From Halioglobus sp. (GTDB lineage Bacteria > Pseudomonadota > Gammaproteobacteria > Pseudomonadales > Halieaceae), in contig PABK01000012.1 of NCBI GenBank assembly GCA_002699145.1, forward strand, positions 36,094 to 100,093: a DNA stretch of 64,000 bases, given 5' to 3'. The number at the start of each line of letters is the position of its first letter. Position 1 is the first letter of the stretch. The notes beneath the pieces were generated by a model. It did no database searches and was not told the DNA's origin. It saw only the letters and a list, made by a program, of their open reading frames with translations. Positions 53,597 to 61,671 of this stretch are shown in pieces. The position numbers and the translations under genes are program-made.

Positions 53597-54346
53597 ATGC
53601 GCGAATCCAGTGAGGTTGAATTGGAACAGAGCGCAGCAGACCCGTTGAGCCTGAAAACACCCGCGCGTATCGTGGGCGTACTCGGTATGCACCGCAGCGG
53701 CACCAGCTGCCTGACCGGTTCCCTGCAGCAGGCGGGCCTGTTCCTGGGTGAGCACCATACCTGGAACAAGCACAACCGCCGCGGCAACCGCGAGAACCAG
53801 AGTATCGTCGACCTGCACGATGCCATACTCGAGCAGAATGGCGGCGCCTGGGACCGCCCGCCGCCACAGGTCAGCTGGAGCGCGCAACACCTGCAGCGCG
53901 CCCGTGAACTGCTGCACGAGTACAGCGCCGAGAAAGTATTCGGCTTCAAGGACCCGCGCGCACTGCTCTGCCTGGAGGGCTGGAAGTCGTTGTTCCCGGG
54001 CATCGAGTTCGTCGGTATCTTTCGCCATCCCAATGCGGTGGCCGCTTCACTCAACAAGCGCCAGGAGAAACCCTGGGAAGACTGCATGGAGCTCTGGTAC
54101 GCCCACAACTCGGTGCTGTACCAGGAGTACTGCAACAAACCTTTCCCCGTGCTGGACTTCGATACGGACGAGGAGGTCCTGGACGCCAATATCACCAAAG
54201 CCGTCGACAGCCTCGGCCTGCCGGGGCGCGACGACGACGAGAAGTTCTACACCCCGGATTTGCGTAACAATACCGGCGCGGGCGGACGCATGCTTCCCTG
54301 GCGAGTGCGCCGCCTGTACAAGAAATTGAAGAAGATCAGCCTCTGA
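53597..54346 (+). CDS. Sulfotransferase-like protein
   Basis: A 249-residue protein with the phosphosulfate-loop-like GVLGMHRSGTSCLTGSLQQA (about 27-46), KDPRALLCLEGW and FRHPNAVAASLNKR. These match small bacterial sulfotransferase-family proteins of glycan clusters. The active-site His/Lys is not certain. The promoter region upstream (53418-53596) is AT-rich near 53560-53590, so it may head a separate transcript. A basic C-terminus may contact the membrane. Confidence 0.8.
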   Translation: MRESSEVELEQSAADPLSLKTPARIVGVLGMHRSGTSCLTGSLQQAGLFLGEHHTWNKHNRRGNRENQSIVDLHDAILEQNGGAWDRPPPQVSWSAQHLQRARELLHEYSAEKVFGFKDPRALLCLEGWKSLFPGIEFVGIFRHPNAVAASLNKRQEKPWEDCMELWYAHNSVLYQEYCNKPFPVLDFDTDEEVLDANITKAVDSLGLPGRDDDEKFYTPDLRNNTGAGGRMLPWRVRRLYKKLKKISL

Positions 54347-54360
54347 GTAGCGGCGAGCCT

Positions 54361-55368
54361 ATGTGGAATCGACTGAAACAGCGAATGGGCAGGGCCGCCG
54401 GGGATGACAGCAGTGCGGGCGATGCGCCGATCGTCAGTTTCGTGCTCATCGTGTATGACATGCCGGAGCAGGCGGCCAACACCGTGCGCTCCTTGTTCAC
54501 CGATTACCAGCTCGACGCCCGCGCGCAGGACTACGAGGTGCTGATCGTCGAGAACGCGTCGCGGAACAACATGGCGCCCTCCTTTATCAAGTCCCTGCCG
54601 GCGAACTTTTCCTACCTCCTGCGGCAGGAAACCCAGCCCACTCCCATTCACGCGATCAATGAGGGCATCGACAGGGCGCGCGGGCGCAATATCTGCGTCA
54701 TGATCGACGGCGCCCGCTTGCTGACCCCGGGTGTGGTCAAGAATATTATACGTGGCCATCGCCTGTCCGAACGCGCGGTCGTCACCGTGCCCGGCTATCA
54801 CCTGGGATACGAGCTGCAGCAAAAAGCCGTCGGCAGCGGCTACGACGTCGACACCGAGCGCGAGCTGATGGCCTCGATTCGCTGGCCGGAGGACGGCTAC
54901 CGCCTGTTCGACATCGCCTGTTTCAGCGGCTCCTGCGCCGCCGGCTTTTTCCTGCCGCACAGCGAGAGCAACTGCATCAGCATGCCGGCGCAGATGTGGC
55001 GTGACCTGGGTGGATACGATCCCCGCTTCGACAAGCGCGGCGGGGGGGTGGTCAACCTGGACCTGTACAAGCGCGCCTGTGAGTACCCCGGCGCCCTGCA
55101 CGTCTTCCTGCACGGCGAGGGGACCTTTCACCAGTTTCACGGCGGGGTGACCACCGGCGGCGAGGATGCGGAGGCCCGGCAGCGCTTTATTGATGAGATC
55201 ATGGAACAGTACCGCCAGATACGCGGCGGCAACTACCAGAGTCCCGTGACCGAAACCCTGTACCTGGGCGAGCTGTCCGAGCATGCCCACAAGTTCCTGC
55301 ACATTTCTTCGACCAGGAAGATGGAAAGACTGGGTCAATCATCCGAAGCGGAACGCGCTTTGGCCTAA
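54361..55368 (+). CDS. GT2-like glycosyltransferase, HQFHGG paralogue 1
   Basis: A 335-residue GT-A protein: PIVSFVLIVYDMPEQAANTV, YEVLIVENAS, MIDGARLLTPGVVKNI and near 257 FHQFHGGVTTGG. It shares this layout with the proteins at 58773 and 59703. No classical DxD is present (MIDGAR occupies the site), so activity or donor type is uncertain. It starts 14 bases after the preceding sulfotransferase-like gene. Confidence 0.78.
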   Translation: MWNRLKQRMGRAAGDDSSAGDAPIVSFVLIVYDMPEQAANTVRSLFTDYQLDARAQDYEVLIVENASRNNMAPSFIKSLPANFSYLLRQETQPTPIHAINEGIDRARGRNICVMIDGARLLTPGVVKNIIRGHRLSERAVVTVPGYHLGYELQQKAVGSGYDVDTERELMASIRWPEDGYRLFDIACFSGSCAAGFFLPHSESNCISMPAQMWRDLGGYDPRFDKRGGGVVNLDLYKRACEYPGALHVFLHGEGTFHQFHGGVTTGGEDAEARQRFIDEIMEQYRQIRGGNYQSPVTETLYLGELSEHAHKFLHISSTRKMERLGQSSEAERALA

Positions 55369-55400
55369 TTGTTGTCGAACTGAGAGGTTAATCATAACTT

Positions 55401-56204
55401 ATGGAATCCCAAATCTATTTTCCGCCGTCGATTCAGCGCTTCGAACCCAAGCGTGTCGTGTTCAGCACGTGGATAGACCATATTTGTTTTGCCTATGACC
55501 TGGTGGCCGCCATCCGTCCCAAGCTGATCGCGGAACTGGGGGTTTACAACGGCCTCTCCTTTTTCACGTTCTGCCAGTCCATGGTCGAGAATGATATCGA
55601 TGGCGTTGCCTACGGTATCGATTGCTGGGAGGGCGATGAGCACACCGACGCCTACGACGACTCCATCTACGAGGATTGTGCCGAGCACGCGCGCGACCAC
55701 TACCGCGGCATGACCTACCTGCTGCGCATGTTCTTCCAGGAAGCCTTGCAGCACTTCAACGACGACTCCATAGACCTGCTGCACATCGATGGCCTGCACA
55801 CCTACGAGGCAATCCAGGAGGACTTCACCACCTGGTATCCCAAGGTGAAGCCCGGCGGTATCGTGCTGTTCCACGACGTCATGGCCAAGATCAAGGATTT
55901 CGGCGCCTGGAAATACTTCGAGGAACTGGAACAGGAACACGAGGAGACCTTCAAGTTCAATCACGGCTTCGGCCTGGGCGTACTGCGCAAGCCCGGCGGC
56001 GAGCGCAAGCCCGATCCCCTGCTCGACATGCTGTTCTCCGGCGACGAGGAAACCGAGAAGCGCTTGCGCCAGTTCTACGTGCACGCGGGGCTGTACCTCG
56101 AATCGAGGCGCCAGGCCGCGGAAATCCGCAAGCGCCGCAAGGGCATGAAGCTGGGGGGCGACGGCAAGAAGAAACAGCAGCCGGCGGCCCAGGGCGAGGG
56201 CTGA
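55401..56204 (+). CDS. Class I SAM methyltransferase
   Basis: A 267-residue protein. LIAELGVYNGLSFFTFC (~43-59) is the SAM-binding motif I, and LLHIDGLHTYEAIQED with KPGGIVLFHDV are the later motifs of the Methyltransf_24 group found in surface-glycan clusters. It probably O-methylates a sugar. The C-terminus is a Lys-rich tail. The gene is flanked by sulfotransferase and oxygenase genes, consistent with decoration of a shared substrate. Confidence 0.85.
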   Translation: MESQIYFPPSIQRFEPKRVVFSTWIDHICFAYDLVAAIRPKLIAELGVYNGLSFFTFCQSMVENDIDGVAYGIDCWEGDEHTDAYDDSIYEDCAEHARDHYRGMTYLLRMFFQEALQHFNDDSIDLLHIDGLHTYEAIQEDFTTWYPKVKPGGIVLFHDVMAKIKDFGAWKYFEELEQEHEETFKFNHGFGLGVLRKPGGERKPDPLLDMLFSGDEETEKRLRQFYVHAGLYLESRRQAAEIRKRRKGMKLGGDGKKKQQPAAQGEG

Positions 56205-56265
56205 GGAGCCCGCGGTGATTTGCCAACGCTTGCGCCAGATCAACAGCCTGGGCGCCGGCGGTTAT

Positions 56266-56285
56266 ACACTGTGCTGGCACAGTGT
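56266..56285. promoter_or_regulatory. 20-bp perfect palindrome at a promoter-like -10
   Basis: Arms ACACTGTGC (56266-56274) and GCACAGTGT (56277-56285) with a TG centre. The left arm overlaps TTATACACT, a plausible -10, 39-58 bases before the oxygenase start, so a repressor bound here could block transcription. Confidence 0.55.
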
Positions 56286-56323
56286 GATCGCCACGCGGCG
56301 GGGTCGCCGACAGAGGAATTAGA

Positions 56324-57493
56324 ATGACCAACGTTATGACCGGCCCGGAGGGCGGCTACGACATGGAGGCGGTGCGCCAGGCCGAGGCCATGATCGAGAG
56401 CGGAGACTACGAAACCGGTATCGCCAGGCTGCAGAAAATCGCCCGCGCCAGTGGCGACGAAGCCCTGATGCAGCGGCTGATCGAACTGCGCGCGGCCGGG
56501 TTCGAAAAGATCAACCCGAAGGTGAAGCTCGAACCCATGTTCGAGGCCAACTCGCTGCTGGACAATGTCAGCGCCCTGCGCGAACGCCTGGCCAACGACG
56601 GCTACCTGTTTTTTCGCAGCATTGTCCCGCTGGAGAAACTGACGGACCTGCGCGCGCAGATTGTCGATATTCTCGAGCAGGAGGGCTGGATCGAGGGGGG
56701 TGAACGGCGCATGGACGCTGTCGCCCGCGGGGTTCCGCGCCGCGAGGGCCAGCCCAAATTCTTCAAGGCCCACGATCGCATTGTACGTCTTGAAGCATTG
56801 CATGCCATGGCCCACGAGGAAAATGTCATGCAGGTCATGCGGCGGGCGCTGGGTGATACCGCTTTCCCGCACCCGTTGAGCATCGTGCGCCTGATTTTTC
56901 CCGACAGCCCGGAGCTGGCGACGCCGCCGCATCAGGACTACCCGAACAACCAGGGCACGCCCAACCTCACTGCCGCCTGGATGCCGCTGGCAGACTGCGC
57001 GATACGCGACGGTTCTCTCGCGGTGCTGGAGGGGTCGCACAAGTTCGGCGTATTACCGCTGAAGTTTCACCTGGGCGCGGGCAACCGCGCGGCGGTGCTG
57101 CCCGAGGAGTTCGCCAGGCTGCGCTGGGTGGGGGCGGATTTTCGTGCCGGCGACCTGCTGCTCTTCCCGTCGCTGACCGTGCACAAGGCAATGGAAAACT
57201 ACAATGAGCGGCAGATGCGCCTGTCGGTGGATTTTCGCTACCAACTGGAAGGCGAGGCCCTGACGCCGATCTGTCTGCAGCCGCATTTCGAGCGACTGAG
57301 CTGGGACGAAATCTACGCCGACTGGCAGTCCGATGAGTTGCAGTACTACTGGCGCGACAAGGACTATGTCGAGGTGCCGTGGAATCCCGCCCTGCACGAA
57401 TTGCCGCCGGAACACGTCGACGAGGCCTACGAACAGGAACTGGCCTTCAGCATGGTTCTCAACCGCCGCCGTGAGCAGCGCTCGATGAGCTAG
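56324..57493 (+). CDS. Phytanoyl-CoA dioxygenase-family oxygenase with TPR-like N-terminus
   Basis: A 389-residue Fe(II)/2-oxoglutarate oxygenase. Residues ~15-65 look like a single TPR-type helix pair (QAEAMIESGDYETGIARLQK). The double-stranded beta-helix provides H203-x-D205 (PPHQDYP), the distal H287 (LTVHKA) and an Arg near 297 (RQMRLSVDF) for 2-oxoglutarate. Family members hydroxylate diverse small molecules and sugar-linked substrates. Here the setting favours hydroxylation of a glycan or lipid-linked intermediate. Confidence 0.85.
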   Translation: MTNVMTGPEGGYDMEAVRQAEAMIESGDYETGIARLQKIARASGDEALMQRLIELRAAGFEKINPKVKLEPMFEANSLLDNVSALRERLANDGYLFFRSIVPLEKLTDLRAQIVDILEQEGWIEGGERRMDAVARGVPRREGQPKFFKAHDRIVRLEALHAMAHEENVMQVMRRALGDTAFPHPLSIVRLIFPDSPELATPPHQDYPNNQGTPNLTAAWMPLADCAIRDGSLAVLEGSHKFGVLPLKFHLGAGNRAAVLPEEFARLRWVGADFRAGDLLLFPSLTVHKAMENYNERQMRLSVDFRYQLEGEALTPICLQPHFERLSWDEIYADWQSDELQYYWRDKDYVEVPWNPALHELPPEHVDEAYEQELAFSMVLNRRREQRSMS

Positions 57494-57584
57494 GCAGGCC
57501 TGACAACACGTTTACCGGGGCACGGTGCGGCCGCTGGCGCCTGCACAGCGTCCCCGGCGCGCACTGCAGGATTTGCACTGGCGC

Positions 57585-58559
57585 CTACCAGGCCAGCGGG
57601 ATCTGGTTCTTGGGAAAGCTGCTCTCACCGAAAAACCACGTCTCCACCGCGTAGCGCAGTTTGTCGAAAGCGATGCCGTACTGCGTGCGGTGCAGGAAGA
57701 AGTGGTCGAAGAAAAAAGCATCGCCGGCCTGGAACACGGGGCGTAGCAGGACGCTGCCGCCGGACTGGCCGGCCACCTGGTTGGAGCTGACCGACCAGTC
57801 GAACTGGGCGCCCTCGGCCGAGGCGATATTGTGCAGGCGGCGCGGCAACACATCCATGCCCGGCGCGCCGGTTTCACCGCCGCATTCGTTCAGCGGCAGC
57901 CACATATTGATGCTGTTGATATCGGTGCCCATGAAAGCGCCGTCCTGGTGCCAGCCCGCCTCCGCGACCGGCAGTTTGGAGCGGCGCAGCACCCATTTTT
58001 TCGCGGTGAGGCAGGGCGGCTCACGCAGGTATTCGCGCATCAGGCTTTTCAGCCCGTGGCGCTCGTAGAACGCCAGCAGCGCCTCCGCCACGCTCGGTGC
58101 CTCCACGCACATGGCGGAGCCCGAGTCGCGATGGAAGTTGCGCGTATTACCCAGTTCCTTGCCCTTGTTGGGCATGATCGTGATGAGGTTTTGCGGCGGG
58201 TTGAAGTACGCGCTTTGCTGCGGCGTGTCGCCGTGGCTGTTGCGCTCGCAGGCATCCAGCACCCGGTCTATCGCGGGGATCAGGCCTTGCATTGACGCGG
58301 CGGGAAACAGGCCGCGGACGATCAGGGAGCCGTGCTCGCGCAGTGCGTCACGCAGTCGCTCGATGTCGAAATCGGCGGCGTGGACCTCGGGGATAAAGGT
58401 ATCGATGTCGCCGTCCTGCTGGCCCGGCGGAATGATAAGGCCCGGGGCAGCGGACGCCTCGACATCGCGAAACCGTTCGATGCGCTGCATCATCGCGGCG
58501 TTGTCGGCGTCCAGGTCCCTGGCGGCGAAAATGTCGGGGGAGATTTCGGCGACTGTCAT
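57585..58559 (-). CDS. Phytanoyl-CoA dioxygenase-family oxygenase
   Basis: A 324-residue Fe(II)/2-oxoglutarate oxygenase on the opposite strand. Metal triad H204-x-D206 (GWHQDGAFMG) and H290 (FFLHRTQ), with R302 (KLRYAVETW) for 2-oxoglutarate. It differs from the neighbour at 56324 and lacks the TPR-like part. It is convergent with that gene (91-base gap without a clear terminator) and divergent from a GT2-like gene. Confidence 0.83.
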   Translation of the reverse strand: MTVAEISPDIFAARDLDADNAAMMQRIERFRDVEASAAPGLIIPPGQQDGDIDTFIPEVHAADFDIERLRDALREHGSLIVRGLFPAASMQGLIPAIDRVLDACERNSHGDTPQQSAYFNPPQNLITIMPNKGKELGNTRNFHRDSGSAMCVEAPSVAEALLAFYERHGLKSLMREYLREPPCLTAKKWVLRRSKLPVAEAGWHQDGAFMGTDINSINMWLPLNECGGETGAPGMDVLPRRLHNIASAEGAQFDWSVSSNQVAGQSGGSVLLRPVFQAGDAFFFDHFFLHRTQYGIAFDKLRYAVETWFFGESSFPKNQIPLAW

Positions 58560-58722
58560 GGCGTTATTCCGCTACTGCTGCCCCCGAAAGTGTATGCCAT
58601 TGGCCCGGTCCAGTCGAATGTCCGCGCGGCGCGGGCGGGGAGGGCGCGCGGTAGTGTGACCGGTGTCTCATTTGCAGCGCCCGACTATCATCCGCTTTCC
58701 TTTTTCTCTACTATATGGCCAG

Positions 58723-58728
58723 TATAAT
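58723..58728 (+). promoter_or_regulatory. Perfect TATAAT before the GT2-like pair
   Basis: TATAAT 45 bases upstream of the start at 58773, in an AT-rich divergent region. The -35 is poor (TTTTTC-like around 58701). A GTCGG/CCGAC hairpin follows in the leader. Confidence 0.45.
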
Positions 58729-58772
58729 TCTAACGGTCCGTCGGTAGTTCCGACTGTTTACTCGGCGTTTTC

Positions 58773-59693
58773 ATGAAGCTCTCAGTGATACTCATCGCCC
58801 ACGACATGGCGCGTGAAATCCCGCGCACGCTGCGCTCGATGGCGCGCGATTACCAGGTGGGTGCGCAGGACCTCGAATACGAGGTGCTGCTGGTGGACAA
58901 CGGTTCGCCGCAGGCGCCTGACCCGGCGAGTTGGGCGGACATCGATGTGCCGGTGCGTCTGCTCAGTGTCGACAACCCCAGCGCTTCACCGACCCCGGCC
59001 ATCAACCTCGGGCTGCAGCAGGCGCGCGGCGAGATTGTCTGTTACATGTGTGATGCGGCGCATATGCTGTCGCCCGGCGTTTTCTACTGGGCGCTGACGA
59101 CCTACCGTGCGTTTGCCAATGCGGTCGTGGCGATACGTTATTTCTACCTCGGCCCGGACGAGCAGACGCAGTCGGTCGCCGAGGGCTACAACCAGGAGAT
59201 CGAGGACCAGTTGCTGCAGCAGATCGACTGGCCCGGCGACGGCTACCGCCTGTTCGAGATCTGCACTCCCCTGCGCGCCGGGGCGCCGCTGGTGCACTGG
59301 CTCAATCGTATCGGCGAGACCAACTGCCTGTTCCTGCGCCGTTCCCTGTTCCAGGCCATCGGCGGTGCGGACGAGCGCTTTGACCTGCCGGGCGGCGGCT
59401 TCGTCAATATGGACATTTTCAAGCGCGCCTCCGAAGCCGCGGACACACGGGTGTTCCAGGTGATCGGCGAGGGCAGTTTTCACCAGCTGCACGGGGGGAT
59501 CACCACCAACTCACACGGACAAACGCGCGATGACACCCTGCAGGCCTACTGGAAAAACTACCGCGAGATTCGCGACAGCGATCAGCTTGTCGCCGATGTG
59601 CCTTACTTCCACCTTGGCAAGATGCAAACCGCCGCCTCCAATATCACCGCGCGCGAGCGCCGCAAGGCGCGCGCCGCGGGACGACTGGTATAG
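58773..59693 (+). CDS. GT2-like glycosyltransferase, HQLHGG paralogue 2
   Basis: A 306-residue GT-A protein: KLSVILIAHDMAREIPRTL, YEVLLVDNGSP, a YMCDAAHMLSPGVF block where GT2 enzymes carry DxD, a GGGFVNMDIFKRA acidic site and near 235 FHQLHGGITTN. It is about as long as and clearly related to the next gene, from a tandem duplication. Probably cytosolic. Sugar specificity unknown. Confidence 0.78.
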   Translation: MKLSVILIAHDMAREIPRTLRSMARDYQVGAQDLEYEVLLVDNGSPQAPDPASWADIDVPVRLLSVDNPSASPTPAINLGLQQARGEIVCYMCDAAHMLSPGVFYWALTTYRAFANAVVAIRYFYLGPDEQTQSVAEGYNQEIEDQLLQQIDWPGDGYRLFEICTPLRAGAPLVHWLNRIGETNCLFLRRSLFQAIGGADERFDLPGGGFVNMDIFKRASEAADTRVFQVIGEGSFHQLHGGITTNSHGQTRDDTLQAYWKNYREIRDSDQLVADVPYFHLGKMQTAASNITARERRKARAAGRLV

Positions 59694-59702
59694 CTGACGT
59701 CG

Positions 59703-60602
59703 ATGAAACTGTCCGTCATCCTCATCTGTTACGACATGGCGCGGGAGATTCCGCGTTCCCTGCAGGGATTGTCGCGCCCCTACCAGATCGGCGCCGCTGA
59801 CCTGGACTACGAGGTCCTGCTGGTCGACAACGGCTCGCCGGTGCCGCTGGACCCGCAGAGCTGGGCCCACGTCGATGTGCCCGTGGTGCACATCGAGATC
59901 GAGAACGCCCACCCCTCGCCCGCGGCCGCCATCAACCACGCGCTGGCGCGGGCCCAGGGGGAGATCGTCTGCGTGATGATCGACGGCGCCCACATCCTCA
60001 CTCCCGGTGTATTCAACCTCGCTATCGCCGCCTTCGATATGTTCGACAACCCGGTGGTGGCCACGCGCTATTTCTGGATGGGCCCCAAAGCGCAGAACCT
60101 GTCGATCAGCGAGGGTTACAACCAGGAGGTGGAGGATCGCCTGCTGGAGAAGATCGATTTTCCCAGCGCCGGTTACCGCCTGTTCGAGGTCGGTACCGCG
60201 CTGCGCACTGCGAACGAGAACATCAACTGGATGAATCGCCTGTTCGAGTCCAACTGTTTTTTCATGGGCACCGGGTTTTTCCGCGAGTTGGGCGGCGCGG
60301 ACGAGCGTTTCGATTTTCCCGGCGGCGGCTTTATCAACTCCGATATCTTCAAGCGCGCGGTGGACCACCCCGATACCACGGCGGTGCAGCTCATCGGCGA
60401 GGGGTGTTTCCACCAGGTGCACGGCGGCACGACCACGAATATCACCACCGAGGAACGCAAACCGCAGCTGGAGGAGTACCTCGACCAGTACGAGGCGATT
60501 CGCGGCAACCGGGATATCATCACCCACAGCACGTTCAGCTTCCTGGGCCATGTGCCCAACGATGCGGCCAAGATTCACCGCAAGCGCAAGTTCGAATACT
60601 GA
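59703..60602 (+). CDS. GT2-like glycosyltransferase, HQVHGG paralogue 3
   Basis: A 299-residue tandem paralogue of the previous protein: KLSVILICYDMAREIPRSL, YEVLLVDNGSP, MIDGAHILTPGVF, GGGFINSDIFKRA and FHQVHGGTTTN near 235. It starts nine bases after the previous stop, so the two are co-expressed. It marks the right end of the glycan cluster. Confidence 0.78.
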   Translation: MKLSVILICYDMAREIPRSLQGLSRPYQIGAADLDYEVLLVDNGSPVPLDPQSWAHVDVPVVHIEIENAHPSPAAAINHALARAQGEIVCVMIDGAHILTPGVFNLAIAAFDMFDNPVVATRYFWMGPKAQNLSISEGYNQEVEDRLLEKIDFPSAGYRLFEVGTALRTANENINWMNRLFESNCFFMGTGFFRELGGADERFDFPGGGFINSDIFKRAVDHPDTTAVQLIGEGCFHQVHGGTTTNITTEERKPQLEEYLDQYEAIRGNRDIITHSTFSFLGHVPNDAAKIHRKRKFEY

Positions 60603-60611
60603 GCGCCCGGT

Positions 60612-60941
60612 TCAGGCCTGCCCGGGGTCCCAGTGGAACCGGCCCAGGTCGATGGAGCCGTTGGCGCGGAATTCCACACCCTCGGCCTGCAGTCTCGTGC
60701 GCTGCAGGCGCCAGGCGTCCGATCCCTCCGGCAGGGACAGTCGGCCCCTGGCATTGATAACGCGGTGCCAGGGAATGCGTGTGGCGGCGGGCAGGCCGCG
60801 CAGGGCGGCGCCGACGCGGCGCGCCGCGCCGGGCAGGCCCGCGCCGCGGGCGATGGCGCCGTAGGTGGCGACGTGCCCGGGGGGAATGGCCGCCACCACC
60901 TGCCAGATACGCTCGCTGTTGCCCGCTTCCCGCGCCGGCAC
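60612..60941 (-). CDS. Alkyltransferase-like protein (ATL/YbaZ type)
   Basis: A 109-residue DNA-repair protein of the MGMT-like fold with the helix-turn-helix start VATYGAIAR (24-32) and the site PWHRV (57-61), where Trp58 replaces the reactive Cys of methyltransferases. Such proteins bind O6-alkylguanine and hand it to nucleotide excision repair. Start is GTG with a strong GGGAGG site four bases upstream. It converges on the last glycosyltransferase, nine bases away. Confidence 0.92.
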   Translation of the reverse strand: MPAREAGNSERIWQVVAAIPPGHVATYGAIARGAGLPGAARRVGAALRGLPAATRIPWHRVINARGRLSLPEGSDAWRLQRTRLQAEGVEFRANGSIDLGRFHWDPGQA

Positions 60942-61003
60942 GGTGCCTCCCGATCACTGAGTACAGGGAGGCCATGATACGCCAGGCGCGCCCGCGCCGT
61001 CGC

Positions 61004-61031
61004 TTGCATTCCCCGCATCCGTCCCCATACT
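61004..61031 (+). promoter_or_regulatory. Candidate promoter immediately before fxsA
   Basis: TTGCAT (61004-61009), 16-base spacer, CATACT (61026-61031). The expected start site falls on or within a base or two of the fxsA ATG (61038), which would make a leaderless or nearly leaderless transcript. Confidence 0.4.
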
Positions 61032-61037
61032 GACGGT

Positions 61038-61454
61038 ATGCGCCTGTTGTTATTGCTCCTGCCCTGGCTGGAGCTGTTCACCCTCATCCAGCTCGGCATC
61101 GAGACCAGCGCCCTGACCGCCCTGGGCTGGGTATTCCTCACCCTGTTTGTCGGCCTTGCGCTGCTGCAACGCCAGGGGCGCGACATGTTCGCGCACCTGC
61201 GCCAGGCCCAGGACGGGCGTGTGCTGGGCCCACAGCTGCTGCTCGACGACATGGCGATCGGCCTGGCGGGGCTGTTGCTGGTCATCCCGGGGCTGATTAC
61301 CGACTGCGCCGCCCTGCTGGCGCTGCTGGGCCCCCTGCGCCGGCGCCTGTCGCGCGCCCTGTCCGGGCCGCAACCGCAACCCTACGCCCCCGGGCGGGAC
61401 AGTGGCTCGCGTGAGACCATCGAGGGCAGCTATCGTCGCCTGGACGACGACTGA
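61038..61454 (+). CDS. fxsA: FxsA-family inner-membrane protein
   Basis: A 138-residue protein with hydrophobic segments at about 3-20, 25-45 and 75-105, and the family pattern LTLFVGLALLQRQG then LLLVIPGLITD. FxsA lies beside groES in many gammaproteobacteria, as here. In E. coli its overproduction relieves F-plasmid exclusion of phage T7; its native role is unclear. The C-terminus is soluble and charged. Confidence 0.9.
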   Translation: MRLLLLLLPWLELFTLIQLGIETSALTALGWVFLTLFVGLALLQRQGRDMFAHLRQAQDGRVLGPQLLLDDMAIGLAGLLLVIPGLITDCAALLALLGPLRRRLSRALSGPQPQPYAPGRDSGSRETIEGSYRRLDDD

Positions 61455-61523
61455 TTTCGTAACTCACTGAAAAATAAAAACTAATCGATTTTTCTTTCCA
61501 CGGGAAACGGTCCCCGGGGCCCC

Positions 61524-61551
61524 TTGACTATCCCCCGGCGCGCTCTAGAAT
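61524..61551 (+). promoter_or_regulatory. groESL promoter
   Basis: TTGACT (61524-61529), 16-base spacer, TAGAAT (61546-61551), a good sigma70 promoter immediately followed by the CIRCE operator. Confidence 0.8.
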
Positions 61552-61577
61552 TAGCACTCTCTCAAAAAGAGTGCTAA
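61551..61577. promoter_or_regulatory. CIRCE operator (HrcA site)
   Basis: Exact CIRCE: TTAGCACTC, nine bases, GAGTGCTAA. Overlapping the -10 and the start region, it should let HrcA repress groESL until heat stress titrates GroEL. hrcA itself is not in the window. Confidence 0.95.
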
Positions 61578-61671
61578 ACAGGTCTTGAAATCCTGTTGAC
61601 CACCCCAATAGAGCAAGCTGAGCCCCCGCGGGGGACCCGATAACACTGATCGCATTTGGAGATTGACAGAA

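Noticed and set aside
61507..61551. Sigma32 heat-shock promoter for groESL
   Set aside because: CCCCTTGACT and TCCCCC occur but the spacing and -10 do not fit the heat-shock consensus; the sigma70 plus CIRCE reading explains the site better.
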